From Candidatus Obscuribacterales bacterium (GTDB lineage Bacteria > Cyanobacteriota > Vampirovibrionia > Obscuribacterales > Obscuribacteraceae), in the NCBI GenBank assembly GCA_020050835.1, contig JAGVKB010000102.1, positions 124,001-188,000 of the forward strand: a stretch of DNA of 64,000 nucleotides, written 5' to 3'. Every line of letters starts with the position of its first letter. Positions within the stretch are counted from its first letter, which is position 1. This document shows positions 46,273 to 54,891 of this stretch, piece by piece. The notes beneath the pieces are model-generated. The model searched no databases, was not told the DNA's origin, and saw nothing but the letters and a program-made list of their open reading frames with translations. Both the position numbers and the translations under genes were made by a program.

Positions 46273-46995
46273 TTAATCGCTCAGGTCGACTTTGAAGGAT
46301 TTGCGGTGCCAGGTGGTTAAGCCATGCTGCTTGATGGCTCGGCGGTGATGTTCCGATCCGTATCCTTTGTTTTGGTGCCAAGCATATTCTGGAAAACGCT
46401 CGGAAAGCTCGCACATAAATTGGTCGCGATGAACCTTCGCGACGATCGATGCAGCGGCGATCGATGCCGATTGAGAATCACCTTTGATGATAGTGAGTTG
46501 CCGGTCTGGCAATCCCGGCACTGTCTTGTTTCCATCGATCAGCAGCACTGCCGGTGATACTATAGTCAAATTGAGCCGCGCGCGCTTCATCGCCAATAAG
46601 CTGGCTTGCAGGATATTTAAGGTATCGATCTCCTCGACACTGGCTTGCCCGAAAGCGCAATCAGCCAGATCGTGCAAGGTTGCTGCGAGCTCCCGTCGTT
46701 CCGCATCGGATAGCATTTTTGAGTCGTTTAGCTTTTCGAGCGCGCGGGCGTGTTGTGTGCCCAATCGCAGGCGGGGCAGATAAACCGCTGCTGCCACAAC
46801 TGGACCAGCCAAGCATCCGCGTCCGACCTCGTCTAATCCAATCAGTGAAACAGTCTCGAGCGTGACCGCAGCTGCGGATTCAGAGATGGAGAGCTGTTGG
46901 GAGTTCCGGTAAAGCTGTTGCAGATTCAGGTCAAACGCCAGCAGCCGTTTTAGCCGCCTTTTGGTCGATTCCTTCGCCCGCTCTTTAGCCGGCAT
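46273..46995 (-). CDS. rnhB: Ribonuclease HII
   Basis: Removes ribonucleotides from DNA and RNA primers from hybrids. 240 residues; the first 48 are a basic extension beyond the usual start (TKRRLKRLL). Catalytic Asp55-Glu56 lie in LDEVGRGCLAGPVVAAAV. LNDSKMLSDAERREL, the later Asp in LLIDGNKTVPG, and KGDSQSASIAAASIVAKVHRD complete the set. Its first 11 nt overlap the end of rbgA. The rplS-rbgA-rnhB order is found in many bacteria and usually continues with yraN, which here lies elsewhere. Confidence 0.95.
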   Translation of the reverse strand: MPAKERAKESTKRRLKRLLAFDLNLQQLYRNSQQLSISESAAAVTLETVSLIGLDEVGRGCLAGPVVAAAVYLPRLRLGTQHARALEKLNDSKMLSDAERRELAATLHDLADCAFGQASVEEIDTLNILQASLLAMKRARLNLTIVSPAVLLIDGNKTVPGLPDRQLTIIKGDSQSASIAAASIVAKVHRDQFMCELSERFPEYAWHQNKGYGSEHHRRAIKQHGLTTWHRKSFKVDLSD

Positions 46996-47857
46996 CGGAT
47001 TCTTCTCCCGGGTTTAATGAATCAAGCAGAACCTGACCCAAACGGCCATCTCGTAAATCGGACAGAAAGAGGCTGGCGGCTCGCTTTGTGTCCGGTTTTC
47101 CGCCTGGTCCCACACAATTGCGCAGGACGGCTATCAACGTGAGGTCCGGTTTGCTTCCGGCGGCGGCGCCATAGTAAGCGGACAGCCGGCCGGGGTAGTT
47201 GCGTTCGAGCAATTTCAGTCCTTCAGCGGCTATCTCTTGAGAATCATATACTTGCTCCGGCAGGAGATTGAGCAAAGCCAACTTTAGCCTGGTCCACTCT
47301 GGTAGAGAGGTGGATGGCAGAATGCCAGGCGTGTCGAGCAGCTCGAGGGCAGGGTGCAATCTTACCCATTGAGAACCTTTGGTCACGCCGGGTTTATTGC
47401 CGACCAGCGTCTTTTTTCGGCCGATCAACCAGTTGATCAAGGACGATTTGCCGACATTCGGCATGCCGACGACGCAAGCTCTCATCGGTCTTGGCAATAG
47501 CCCCTTGCGGGTGTGCGCTTCGCGTGCTTTGCTCGTCAACTCGAGGGCCAGCGCTATAACTTTCTCTTTGCCGCGGGTTTGCTTCAGCGCCAATGCAAGC
47601 GCCCGGCGATCCGTCCCATCCGACAGAGCCTTTACCCAGGCCGAAAGCGGTCCGTTGTCTGCCAGGTCCTGTTTGGCCAGTATAATCACTCTGGGCTTGC
47701 TGCCGAATAGCTCGGCAGTTCTTGGATGCCCGCTCGACCGCGGGGCACGAGCATCGCGGACTTCAAAAACAAGATCAACCCATTTGAGTTGATCCTGAAG
47801 TCTTTGAAATGCTGAGAGCGGAGCGCCCTTCGGCGCTGATGTTCGGCGCGTTGCCAT
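46985..47857 (-). CDS. rbgA: Ribosome biogenesis GTPase RbgA/YlqF
   Basis: Circularly permuted GTPase that helps late assembly of the 50S subunit. 290 residues. Motif order is G4-G1-G3: G4 at 61-64, G1 GMPNVGKS at 131-138, G3 DTPG at 175-178. The C-terminal helical domain (about 190-285) is the family's RNA-binding tail. G4 reads AKQD rather than NKxD: the guanine-contacting Asn is Ala. This was confirmed by reading codons on the minus strand and could relax nucleotide specificity. The gene lies 10 nt after rplS and overlaps rnhB. Confidence 0.92.
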   Translation of the reverse strand: MATRRTSAPKGAPLSAFQRLQDQLKWVDLVFEVRDARAPRSSGHPRTAELFGSKPRVIILAKQDLADNGPLSAWVKALSDGTDRRALALALKQTRGKEKVIALALELTSKAREAHTRKGLLPRPMRACVVGMPNVGKSSLINWLIGRKKTLVGNKPGVTKGSQWVRLHPALELLDTPGILPSTSLPEWTRLKLALLNLLPEQVYDSQEIAAEGLKLLERNYPGRLSAYYGAAAGSKPDLTLIAVLRNCVGPGGKPDTKRAASLFLSDLRDGRLGQVLLDSLNPGEESDAG

Positions 47858-47867
47858 ATGCGCCTCG

Positions 47868-48293
47868 TTAGGATTCGGCTGCGTCCTTTTTCTCGGTTGG
47901 CGGCGCTTGTTGAGCCGGAGCGGCTTGGACAGGCGCGTCCTTTTTATGGCCTATCTTTTCCTTGATGCGAGTGGCCTTGCCGGTGCGCTCACGCAGATAA
48001 TAAAGTTTCGACCGGCGGACATCTCCGCGGCGCTGGACGGTAATCTTCTCTACGCGCGGCGAGTGAAGCAGGAATACCCGTTCGATGCCGATGCCTTGGA
48101 AAACCCGTCGGACGGTCACTGTGGAGCTGACTCCGGAGCCGTGGCGCTTGATAACCACGCCTTCGTAGCCCTGAGTGCGCTCCTTGCCGCCTTCTTTGAT
48201 CTTTACGAAAACCTTGACCGTGTCGCCGATATTCAGCTTTGGCAGGTTGTCTTTAAGGAGAGGAGCTTCTATTTCTCGAATTATCTGGTTCAT
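47868..48293 (-). CDS. rplS: Ribosomal protein bL19
   Basis: 141 residues from ATG 48293, where the family begins ([13 protein letters not shown]). In-frame starts further up (48329, 48389) would add residues not typical of bL19. Core motifs are [46 protein letters not shown] and [26 protein letters not shown]. bL19 sits at the subunit interface. A polar Ala/Gln/Pro tail of about 25 residues follows the normal end. The leader (48294 to about 48403) carries a small hairpin. Confidence 0.93.
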   Translation of the reverse strand: MNQIIREIEAPLLKDNLPKLNIGDTVKVFVKIKEGGKERTQGYEGVVIKRHGSGVSSTVTVRRVFQGIGIERVFLLHSPRVEKITVQRRGDVRRSKLYYLRERTGKATRIKEKIGHKKDAPVQAAPAQQAPPTEKKDAAES

Positions 48294-48692
48294 GGCTAGC
48301 CGTTCTAAAATTTGAAGTTGTTTAAACATCGCCTGAGCATCGGGCAGGCGCTTTCCCGGACCGCTGCAAGGTCGCAAACGGTCTGCCATTTTAGCATGAC
48401 AGGAGAACCATTATAGCCGCTGGCGCCGGTGCTTATTGCTACTTTAAAGATGCGTTCATAAATTGTCGCTCACGGAATTGGCAAGTATATGGATGCTAGT
48501 TGGTCGGCAGGCGATTCGCTCAATGTCGACCGGTCTGCTTTCGCCTGGCTTGAATACTTACGGGATTACGAAGCGGCGATGCTAGCGATAGTCTGTGGCA
48601 TTAGTGGCCGTCAGTCCCAGCTATTCACCGACAGACCGCTACATTCATTGCTCACAAAAAAATCCCTGCGACACTAAATGTGGTGCGCAGCT
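48294..48692. other. Leader of rplS and gap before nrdR
   Basis: 399 bases. It holds the rplS -10 box (48410-48415) and a hairpin in the leader: CGCCTG at 48330-48335 with CAGGCG at 48345-48350, which may take part in control of rplS. A 62-codon plus-strand frame at 48489-48677 lacks a ribosome site and is not called. Confidence 0.4.
48410..48415 (-). promoter_or_regulatory. Consensus -10 box for the rplS operon
   Basis: TATAAT on the minus strand, about 117 nt upstream of the rplS ATG. The -35 region is weak. It would drive rplS-rbgA-rnhB. Confidence 0.5.
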
Positions 48693-49181
48693 TCAATCGG
48701 CGCCGAATTCCACTGCCGGTGCTCGGGAGTTGGTCTGTTTAAGCGTATCGAGCTCGGCTATAAAGTCCTTAATCGACCGGAATTGTCTGTAAACGGATGC
48801 GAACCGAACATATGCCACTTGGTTCAATGAGCGGATTCGCTCGAGCGCCAGCTCACCGATCTGGGTGGAGCTGACTTCCCGCTTGCCTTCGGCTGCGAGC
48901 TCGTTCTCCACAGCGTCCACGAGATCGTCGATCTGTTGAGCGGTTACCATTGTCTTGGCGCAAGCTCGTGAAATACCGGCTCGGAATTTCTCTCGCAGGT
49001 AGGGTTCTCTGCTGCCTGATTTCTTTACAACCAGCAGTTGAATAACTTCGAGCCGCTCATATGTGGTAAACCGCCGCTCACAGGATTCACATTGCCTTCG
49101 CCTGCGGACAGATGAGCTTTCTGCCGTTAGTCGCGATTCCAAGACTCGGCTGTCCTTGTGGTTGCAAAATGGACAGTACAT
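48693..49181 (-). CDS. nrdR: Transcriptional repressor NrdR
   Basis: Zinc-ribbon and ATP-cone repressor of ribonucleotide reductase genes. 162 residues from ATG 49181, which gives the family start MYCPFC; an in-frame start 19 codons earlier is not supported. Zinc cysteines at 3, 6, 31 and 34 are followed by RRFTTYER and the ATP-cone (about 48-140: VVKKSGSREPYLREKFRAGI...VRFASVYRQF). No nrd gene is in the window. It is divergent from a J-domain gene and the two promoters overlap. Confidence 0.95.
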   Translation of the reverse strand: MYCPFCNHKDSRVLESRLTAESSSVRRRRQCESCERRFTTYERLEVIQLLVVKKSGSREPYLREKFRAGISRACAKTMVTAQQIDDLVDAVENELAAEGKREVSSTQIGELALERIRSLNQVAYVRFASVYRQFRSIKDFIAELDTLKQTNSRAPAVEFGAD

Positions 49182-49257
49182 CTGGAAAGCTCTCCAAGTT
49201 GTCTCGCCTGAGTTGAATCTGACCAGGCCGGTCGGCAACCATCACGATGACTTTGCA

Positions 49258-49263
49258 ATTATA
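49258..49263 (-). promoter_or_regulatory. Consensus -10 box for nrdR
   Basis: TATAAT on the minus strand about 77 nt before the nrdR ATG. The -35 is a poor match. It lies next to the divergent J-domain promoter. Confidence 0.45.
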
Positions 49264-49273
49264 GAACAGGCAA

Positions 49274-49302
49274 TTCACTGTCTCTTGCGGTTGCGGCATA
49301 AT
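49274..49302 (+). promoter_or_regulatory. Promoter for the second J-domain gene
   Basis: TTCACT (49274-49279), 17-nt spacer, CATAAT (49297-49302): four and five matches to the two consensus boxes. It is 60 nt before ATG 49362. Confidence 0.5.
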
Positions 49303-49361
49303 GAGAATCATGATTTACAGTCCGTTTTTGACGGTGAGTGAAGGCGCTTTATTCTGACCTC

Positions 49362-50042
49362 ATGGCAGGCAACAAGAAAGAGACTCTTTATCAAATTCTC
49401 GGCGTCGATTCAAATGTCGGCTCGGCCGATATAAAGCGAGCCTATCGCAGGCTAGTTAAGAGCCTTCATCCAGATGTCGAGCATAGCAAGCATTCGGATG
49501 AAGACAGAAACATCGCCACCGAACGGATGATGAGGGTAAATCATGCCTATGAAACGCTGATGGACCGCACGAAGCGCTCGGCATATGATACCGAGCTCGG
49601 CATCAGTCGCAGCAGTCGAGTCATTGTTCAAGCCGCTGCGATGGTAAATGAGGATGAACTCAGAGAACGCTATCTTCGGCGAGTCTTTCATCCTTCCAGG
49701 CACGCGATATTGAAGGTTATGAACTCTTACCAACGCCAGCTCAGGCTGCTCTCCCAAGACATCTACGACGAACAGCTGGTGTCTGAATTTGAGCGTTATG
49801 TCGACAGTTTCGAAGAGACCTTGCGGGCTGGCTCCGACGCGTTTGCGCGCGAGCAGTGGCCGAAGTCGCTCGACGCCGCAGTTCAGATGATGCGCTATTG
49901 CATCGCGCAGGCTGCAGACGCGCTTGAAGAGATGCGGCGGTTCTGCACCAATTTCGACTATGACCATCTGGCGATGGCTCAAAACCTGATTAAGATAGCC
50001 GGGGACCTGTCAAAACAATCGCTGAGTTTGACCAAGTACTAG
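49362..50042 (+). CDS. J-domain protein with helical C-terminus
   Basis: 226 residues from ATG 49362; GTG 49338 in the same frame is possible, and neither has a strong ribosome site. J domain at about 8-75 with HPD at 36-38 (VKSLHPDVEHS), so interaction with DnaK is expected. The rest (about 90-226) is all helical, with many charged residues (SEFERYVDSFEETLRAGSDAF), and has no zinc or peptide-binding domain. The client is unknown. The stop codon overlaps the stop of the convergent gene in a CTAG. Confidence 0.83.
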   Translation: MAGNKKETLYQILGVDSNVGSADIKRAYRRLVKSLHPDVEHSKHSDEDRNIATERMMRVNHAYETLMDRTKRSAYDTELGISRSSRVIVQAAAMVNEDELRERYLRRVFHPSRHAILKVMNSYQRQLRLLSQDIYDEQLVSEFERYVDSFEETLRAGSDAFAREQWPKSLDAAVQMMRYCIAQAADALEEMRRFCTNFDYDHLAMAQNLIKIAGDLSKQSLSLTKY

Positions 50043-50665
50043 AAAATTCGATCGAGCATCTCGGCTGTCAACCAGCCACGATTGATCAAGGCTTCTCGCA
50101 GACTACAGCAGGTAGTTTTTTGCTCGATGAGCGCTACCTTCAGTTGATCGTCATCGACCATACCCAGCTCGAGCAGCCTTTGTCCCCACCGATGAGGATG
50201 ATCGGAAGGTAATTTTAAAACAGCTTGCAGGCGCAGATAATAGTCCTTTTGCTGCTCGGTAATATAGCCGGCTGCAACCAAGAGGCAGCCTACATGAATC
50301 AGCTCATTCTTTGTATTGTGCTGAATTTCCAGAATAGCGTCGAGTTCATCGAGTGTCAGCAATCCGGCTGATACGAGCAGCTGACCGAGCTTTGGCCGGC
50401 AATAATCATTGGATTGTTCCGCCGGTGCTGATTCTTGATCGTAATTTCCTTGCTTGGGCTCCCCTTGCTGGCTACTGTGATAGTCCCAAGATCGAGTTAA
50501 GCGTTGCCGCGCCTCCCTGACCATCTCCAGCTCCAGGTCGAAAAGGCCTGCTTCGCTTTCGCAGAGTCTGTTCATTAATGCCGTGTAGGCTTCCTTTACT
50601 TCACTCGCTGGAGAGCCTTCTGGCAATCCCAGCAGGAGAAAAATGTTCTTGACCATGACTATCAT
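50039..50665 (-). CDS. Degenerate J-like domain plus MshEN-like repeat
   Basis: 208 residues. The N-terminus (about 5-65) looks like the first helices of a J domain (LLGLPEGSPASEVKEAYTALMNRL) but has no HPD, so it cannot stimulate DnaK in the usual way. After a Gln/Glu/Pro linker, residues about 90-208 show the GQLLVSAGLLTLDELDAILEIQ pattern with partial repeats (GCLLVAAGYITEQQ, GQRLLELGMVDDDQ), as in MshEN/GspE N-terminal domains. Some MshEN domains bind c-di-GMP; the key Arg contacts are not clear here. It is convergent with a true J-domain gene, sharing the CTAG stop. Confidence 0.7.
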   Translation of the reverse strand: MIVMVKNIFLLLGLPEGSPASEVKEAYTALMNRLCESEAGLFDLELEMVREARQRLTRSWDYHSSQQGEPKQGNYDQESAPAEQSNDYCRPKLGQLLVSAGLLTLDELDAILEIQHNTKNELIHVGCLLVAAGYITEQQKDYYLRLQAVLKLPSDHPHRWGQRLLELGMVDDDQLKVALIEQKTTCCSLREALINRGWLTAEMLDRIF

Positions 50666-50815
50666 CTACCCCGCTGCCTGGACTGCGGAAGAAAATGCCG
50701 GATCTGTCCGCGGCCCAAGTGCTACGCCAAAGTGTCATTCAAATTCGTCTGCCGTCCAGACTGCTGATTGACAACCTGATTCAAGCTTGACATCGAGAGC
50801 GTATCACTGTCAAGG

Positions 50816-52186
50816 TCAGCTGACGGCACAACTAGCGACTATAGCTGGTTGTTCGGTCGCCGTCAGCACCACTTCGGCGATTAAGTCGTAAGGTTTGGCA
50901 TCGAAGACTCGCACGTTGAGCAAGTCTCCAATCACAATGCTGTATCTTTCGTCCGGCTTGACGTAGACCTGGTTGTCGATCTGAGGGGCATCCCACTGGC
51001 TTCTTCCGAAGTAGAGCTTTTTAGATTCGTCGAAGCCTTCAACTAAAACGTCCAATTCCGTGCCGATCAGATTCTGATTGCGCTGGCTCGAAATCTGGTG
51101 CTGGAGCTCCATGATTCGCTTGCGTCGCTGCTTTTTGACCTTCTCTGGCAGCTGCCCGGCCATCTGCCCGCTCGGTACTTCAGTCTGTAGCGAATAAGTA
51201 AAGACGCCCAGCCGGTCGAATCTCTGCTCTTCGATGAAGTTGACGAGATGCTCGAAGTGCTCTTCTGTCTCTCCCGGAAAGCCGACGATGAATGTCGAGC
51301 GAATTGCTACATTCGGTACCAGTTCCCGAATACGGGTGACTACCCTGGCCGGCAGCGCCGGTCTGGCCATCGCCTTCAAAATCTCTGGGTGGCTGTGCTG
51401 GAGCGGAATGTCTACATACTTAACAACCTTGGGGAGGCGGGCGATCGTCTCGAGCAAGCGGTCGGTCGCTTCGCCTGGATAGAAATACATGATGCGAATC
51501 CATTCCAGATCCTCAATCTCATGCAGAGCTTCGAGCAGCTCAGCCAGGGACATCTTGCCGTAAAGGTCCAGGCCGTAATAGGTGGAGTCTTGCGAAATCA
51601 AGATAATCTCGCGGACTCCGGAAGCTACCAGTATCTTTGCTTCCTTTACGAGCGATTCGATCGTGCGCGAGCGAAAGTCTCCGCGCAGCATCGGAATGAT
51701 GCAGAAGGTGCAGCGATGATCACAGCCCTCGGCGATCTTGAGATAGGCCGAGGCGCCGAAGCCGGTCTGCATTCGAGGCAGCGCATCTTCCTGGTGATCG
51801 TTGGGAACGTCGCTCACCTCTACTACTCTTAAGGATGAATCTTCGGAAATTGCCTTGACCACCTCGACAATTTTGTGGATATCGCCAGTGCCTACCACTG
51901 CTCTTGCCTCGGGCAGCTCTTCCAGCAGTTCCGCCTTGAAGTGCTGAGCGAGGCAGCCGGCGATGATTATCTCTTTGCCCTCGCTGGCCAATTCAACTAA
52001 TGTCTTCACTGACTCCTGCCGGGCATCGGCGATGAATGAGCAGGTGTTGACCAAGCAGATGTCGGCCTCGTCGTTGTCGAATGTTACTTGAAATCCGGAC
52101 TGATTCAGGAGACCGAGCATAACTTCCGTGTCAGTGGTGTTCTTGGGGCATCCCAGTGAAACCACCCCGATCTTGGGGTTGCGCAT
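50816..52186 (-). CDS. rimO: Ribosomal protein uS12 methylthiotransferase
   Basis: Radical-SAM enzyme that methylthiolates the conserved Asp of ribosomal protein S12. 456 residues. The N-terminal UPF0004 domain supplies Cys13, Cys49 and Cys78 for the auxiliary cluster. The radical-SAM motif is C155-x3-C159-x2-C162 (GCDHRCTFC). The C-terminal TRAM domain starts at about 375. ISQDSTYYGLDLYG and YFYPGEATDRLL distinguish RimO from MiaB. It is followed upstream by the rodZ-like and rluB genes in the same direction. Confidence 0.95.
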   Translation of the reverse strand: MRNPKIGVVSLGCPKNTTDTEVMLGLLNQSGFQVTFDNDEADICLVNTCSFIADARQESVKTLVELASEGKEIIIAGCLAQHFKAELLEELPEARAVVGTGDIHKIVEVVKAISEDSSLRVVEVSDVPNDHQEDALPRMQTGFGASAYLKIAEGCDHRCTFCIIPMLRGDFRSRTIESLVKEAKILVASGVREIILISQDSTYYGLDLYGKMSLAELLEALHEIEDLEWIRIMYFYPGEATDRLLETIARLPKVVKYVDIPLQHSHPEILKAMARPALPARVVTRIRELVPNVAIRSTFIVGFPGETEEHFEHLVNFIEEQRFDRLGVFTYSLQTEVPSGQMAGQLPEKVKKQRRKRIMELQHQISSQRNQNLIGTELDVLVEGFDESKKLYFGRSQWDAPQIDNQVYVKPDERYSIVIGDLLNVRVFDAKPYDLIAEVVLTATEQPAIVASCAVS

Positions 52187-52298
52187 AAGAGCTGACTGAC
52201 CTCCTTAAATGAGCCTGCCACCAACGGCAAAATCGCGCCGTCCAGGCAAAATGTCGATACTTGGATGAAATGGCTTGGATTTAGGCGCGGCCGAATCG

Positions 52299-53363
52299 CT
52301 AGTCGGCGTCGAGTCGGCCTTCGCTATAGCGATAGGGTACGTCGATTGAGCGGGTTCCTCCGCCCAGCGATTCGCCAGGAATATATTGACGCGATGGCAC
52401 GTCGTCAAGATTGCGGTATCGTCGTTCATGAGCCTCGGAAAGTCGCCTTTCATCAGTCTTCTTAAGCGGTTTCTTCAACCCTGGCAGCGACTTAGTGCCG
52501 CCCGCGGCTTGAGTTTTAGAGGCATCTTTCAAGGGATCGCCGGCTATGCTGGTCGATTTGGACATGAAAGTGCGCTCGGAAATCTTGCCGGATTCGCCGA
52601 AGGTACCCATTTTACCCTGGTAGTCAACAGTTAGGCTACCCCCGTTGCCGGCCCGCACTCGTAAACCTTGAGAATCTTGATAATCGCGCCGGTCGCCCTG
52701 TTCGAGATAGCCGGTAAACAGGCTTTCTCCGGTCGCCACCGACTTCACTTCCACCCAGACATGCTGGCTGGCTGAAAGCGAGATTCGGGCATCGGCCGGT
52801 TGAGTGGAGTCGGCTGTCGGAATTTGCGGTGTCTGCCCGCTGGTGGATTGAGATGAGACTGCGGTATTGAACTTGGATGTTTGTTCACGCAAGGACATCA
52901 AAGATGGATCCATCTGATTGGCCTGGTTGTTAAGCTGGACTTTAACTAGATAGGTCAATAAACCGACGACTACCACTATCCAGAAGGCGTTAAAGTAAAA
53001 AGTCTTAAATGTAGGCGGACCGCCTCGCTCAGCCTTCCCCCGGCTGAAATACTCGGGAGTCGTGTAGACCAGCTGCTGAGCATTTGCGGTTTTTGTCGCA
53101 TTCTTGTGCCCGTTGCCGGGCGATTCTTCGGCATTCTTCCGGTATTCTTCCGACAAAGCCTGTCCGTCAAGACCGACGCATTCAGCATAGCGCTTGATAT
53201 AGCCAGCGACATATACCGGCTCTGGCAGCTCTTCCGTTTGAGCACCATCGATAGACAATAGATGTCCGATCGGAATCTTGGTGCGTTCATATATCTGCCT
53301 GACTGAGAGACCTTGATTCTCTCTGGCCGATTTCAGTTTCTGTCCGATCAATTCGAGCGACAT
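52299..53363 (-). CDS. RodZ-like cytoskeletal adaptor (HTH, membrane helix, DUF4115)
   Basis: 354 residues from ATG 53363 (TTG 53369 is just upstream). The N-terminal helix-turn-helix (about 3-70: LKSARENQGLSVRQIYERTKIP...YVAGYIKRYAECVGLD) is of the type that binds MreB. A linker and a single membrane helix (about 125-142) follow, then an outer Ser/Gln/Pro region and a DUF4115 beta domain (about 190-260). The final 95 residues are basic and unlike E. coli RodZ. No mreB gene is in the window. The gene sits between rimO and rluB, an arrangement that suggests co-transcription. Confidence 0.85.
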   Translation of the reverse strand: MSLELIGQKLKSARENQGLSVRQIYERTKIPIGHLLSIDGAQTEELPEPVYVAGYIKRYAECVGLDGQALSEEYRKNAEESPGNGHKNATKTANAQQLVYTTPEYFSRGKAERGGPPTFKTFYFNAFWIVVVVGLLTYLVKVQLNNQANQMDPSLMSLREQTSKFNTAVSSQSTSGQTPQIPTADSTQPADARISLSASQHVWVEVKSVATGESLFTGYLEQGDRRDYQDSQGLRVRAGNGGSLTVDYQGKMGTFGESGKISERTFMSKSTSIAGDPLKDASKTQAAGGTKSLPGLKKPLKKTDERRLSEAHERRYRNLDDVPSRQYIPGESLGGGTRSIDVPYRYSEGRLDAD

Positions 53364-53370
53364 CAACAAC

Positions 53371-54093
53371 CTATGTCCCCAGCTTTTCTATTTCGTCCTG
53401 GTCCAGGTATCGCCAGACTCCAGGCGCCATCTGCCCCAATTGTAACCCACCTATGCCAACTCTGACCAAGCGAGTCACACGATAACCAAGTTGTGTGCAC
53501 ATGCGTCTGATCTGCCGATTCCTACCTTCGCGTATCGTAAGTTCGAAACTAGACTCGGACTGATTACGGTCAAGTAGACGAACTTTAGCCGGCAGTGTCG
53601 GACCATCGGACAGGACTACACCGGCAGCCATGTGCTTGAGATCCGACTCGGCAATTGAGCCGCTTACCCAAACCAGATACTTCTTCTCCTGGTGATGAAC
53701 TGGATGAGTAACCTTTTGGGTTAACTCACCATCATTAGTAAAGAGCAGAAGTCCTTCCGAGTCCATGTCAAGTCTGCCAACCGGGCGCAAATGGCGCAGT
53801 TTTGCAGGTAAAAGATCGAGAACGTCCTCTCGTCCGAATTGATCGCCGCAGGTCGTGACTACGCCTCGAGGTTTGTACATCACCAAGTACGTAAATTGCT
53901 TCAGCTTGATCGGTTTGCCGTCGATTGCCAGTTGGTCGAGCTTGGGGTCTACAGTCAGACCGAAATCTGTTACGACCCTGCCGTTGAGACTGACTCGTCC
54001 AGCCGAAATCAGTTTGTCGGCCTCCCGGCGAGAGCAGCGTCCGGATTTGGCGATTGCCTGATTCAAGCGAAACAGCTTGGCTGAGCTGGTCAT
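53371..54093 (-). CDS. rluB: 23S rRNA pseudouridine synthase, RluB type
   Basis: 240 residues from ATG 54093 (GTG 54105 is the alternative). S4 RNA-binding domain at about 6-60 (RLNQAIAKSGRCSRREADKLI), then the RsuA/RluB catalytic domain with Asp109 in GRLDMDSEGLLLFTNDG, followed by THPVHHQEKKYLV and GRNRQIRRMCTQLGYRV. The DSEG form fits RluB, which makes pseudouridine 2605 in 23S rRNA, better than RsuA. It is 7 nt ahead of the rodZ-like gene. Confidence 0.92.
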   Translation of the reverse strand: MTSSAKLFRLNQAIAKSGRCSRREADKLISAGRVSLNGRVVTDFGLTVDPKLDQLAIDGKPIKLKQFTYLVMYKPRGVVTTCGDQFGREDVLDLLPAKLRHLRPVGRLDMDSEGLLLFTNDGELTQKVTHPVHHQEKKYLVWVSGSIAESDLKHMAAGVVLSDGPTLPAKVRLLDRNQSESSFELTIREGRNRQIRRMCTQLGYRVTRLVRVGIGGLQLGQMAPGVWRYLDQDEIEKLGT

Positions 54094-54121
54094 GCGCAGC
54101 ACCACCGGTGGTGTAGACCGG

Positions 54122-54454
54122 CTATATTCGTGACTCCGGCTCTTCGGTCAAAACCTTAGTGCCTTGCCCAGCTAGCTCGTCAATTCTGCTGGCGACGCGT
54201 TCTTTGGTCTCTTGCATGGTCGTATTGGCCTTTTTCAGCGCCTCGCCGCTGCGCGATTGCAATTCATGCACGGCTTGATTCGTCTTGTCCTTGAGATCTT
54301 GAAGCTGGTCGCTAGCTTGCTTGTAGAGGTCTTCCGAGCCGTCCGCCAGCTGCCTCCTTAAGTCGGCTCCGGACTTCGGCGCCGACAGCAGCCCGAATAA
54401 GTAGCCCATCATTCCACCCACTAAAAGGCCCTCGAAAAATCTACTACCTGACAT
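54122..54454 (-). CDS. YtxH-domain small membrane-associated protein
   Basis: 110 residues. The N-terminal Gly-rich hydrophobic segment (LLVGGMMGYLFGLLSAPKSG) ends in the APKSG motif typical of YtxH, followed by a long amphipathic helix (about 30-100) rich in Lys, Glu, Gln and Thr. YtxH proteins are linked to stress in Firmicutes, with no defined activity. The start overlaps the DUF948-like gene by 11 nt, so the two are coupled. Confidence 0.85.
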   Translation of the reverse strand: MSGSRFFEGLLVGGMMGYLFGLLSAPKSGADLRRQLADGSEDLYKQASDQLQDLKDKTNQAVHELQSRSGEALKKANTTMQETKERVASRIDELAGQGTKVLTEEPESRI

Positions 54455-54875
54455 TTTGCTCTCCTCTGTCTGTGGTTATCTGTCTGGTCTCCGGGTGCCT
54501 TTCTTCACTATCCTTGCTGGACAGATATGATCTTAGCCCTGCCAAGAGAGCGGTGCCCCACACTGAGGACTTTCTCTTGGCTTCCTCTGCTACCAGCCCG
54601 ATCGAACCTGATACCTCTTCCACCTTGTGCCCGACGTCGGTGACCTTCTGAGTTGTATCTCGGCGCAGCGCATTGACGCTTTCGGCGAGCTGTTTAAACT
54701 CCTGCAAAGTGGCCGGCACTTCAGTATCGAGTGTATTGGCGAGCTTCTCATATGCCAGCAAGGTGCGGGCTGCTTGCATCAACATCGGAAAGACTGACGA
54801 GACGAAAAGCAAAAGCGAGATCGTCAAAATTACTAGCGAAAACGAAACCAATATGTCGACATAGGCCGGATTCAC
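54444..54875 (-). CDS. DUF948-like membrane coiled-coil protein
   Basis: 143 residues from GTG 54875, chosen because AGAGGA is 8 nt upstream and the membrane helix (about 6-28, ILVSFSLVILTISLLLFVSS) then lies at the N-terminus. Residues about 40-95 are a heptad-like helix (ANTLDTEVPATLQEFKQLAESV, DVGHKVEEVSGSIGLV), as in DUF948. DUF948 and YtxH genes are often neighbours. It overlaps the YtxH gene by 11 nt and is preceded by another YtxH-like gene, so this is a three-gene envelope cluster. Confidence 0.8.
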   Translation of the reverse strand: MNPAYVDILVSFSLVILTISLLLFVSSVFPMLMQAARTLLAYEKLANTLDTEVPATLQEFKQLAESVNALRRDTTQKVTDVGHKVEEVSGSIGLVAEEAKRKSSVWGTALLAGLRSYLSSKDSEERHPETRQITTDRGEQNVR

Positions 54876-54891
54876 GGCATATTCCTCTCGC

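Noticed and set aside
48489-48677. 62-codon plus-strand frame between rplS and nrdR
   Set aside because: No ribosome site or promoter, and no family resemblance.
50768-50793. Two TTGACA words on the plus strand between minus-strand genes
   Set aside because: No plus-strand gene follows and no -10 lies at the right distance, so chance occurrence is likely.
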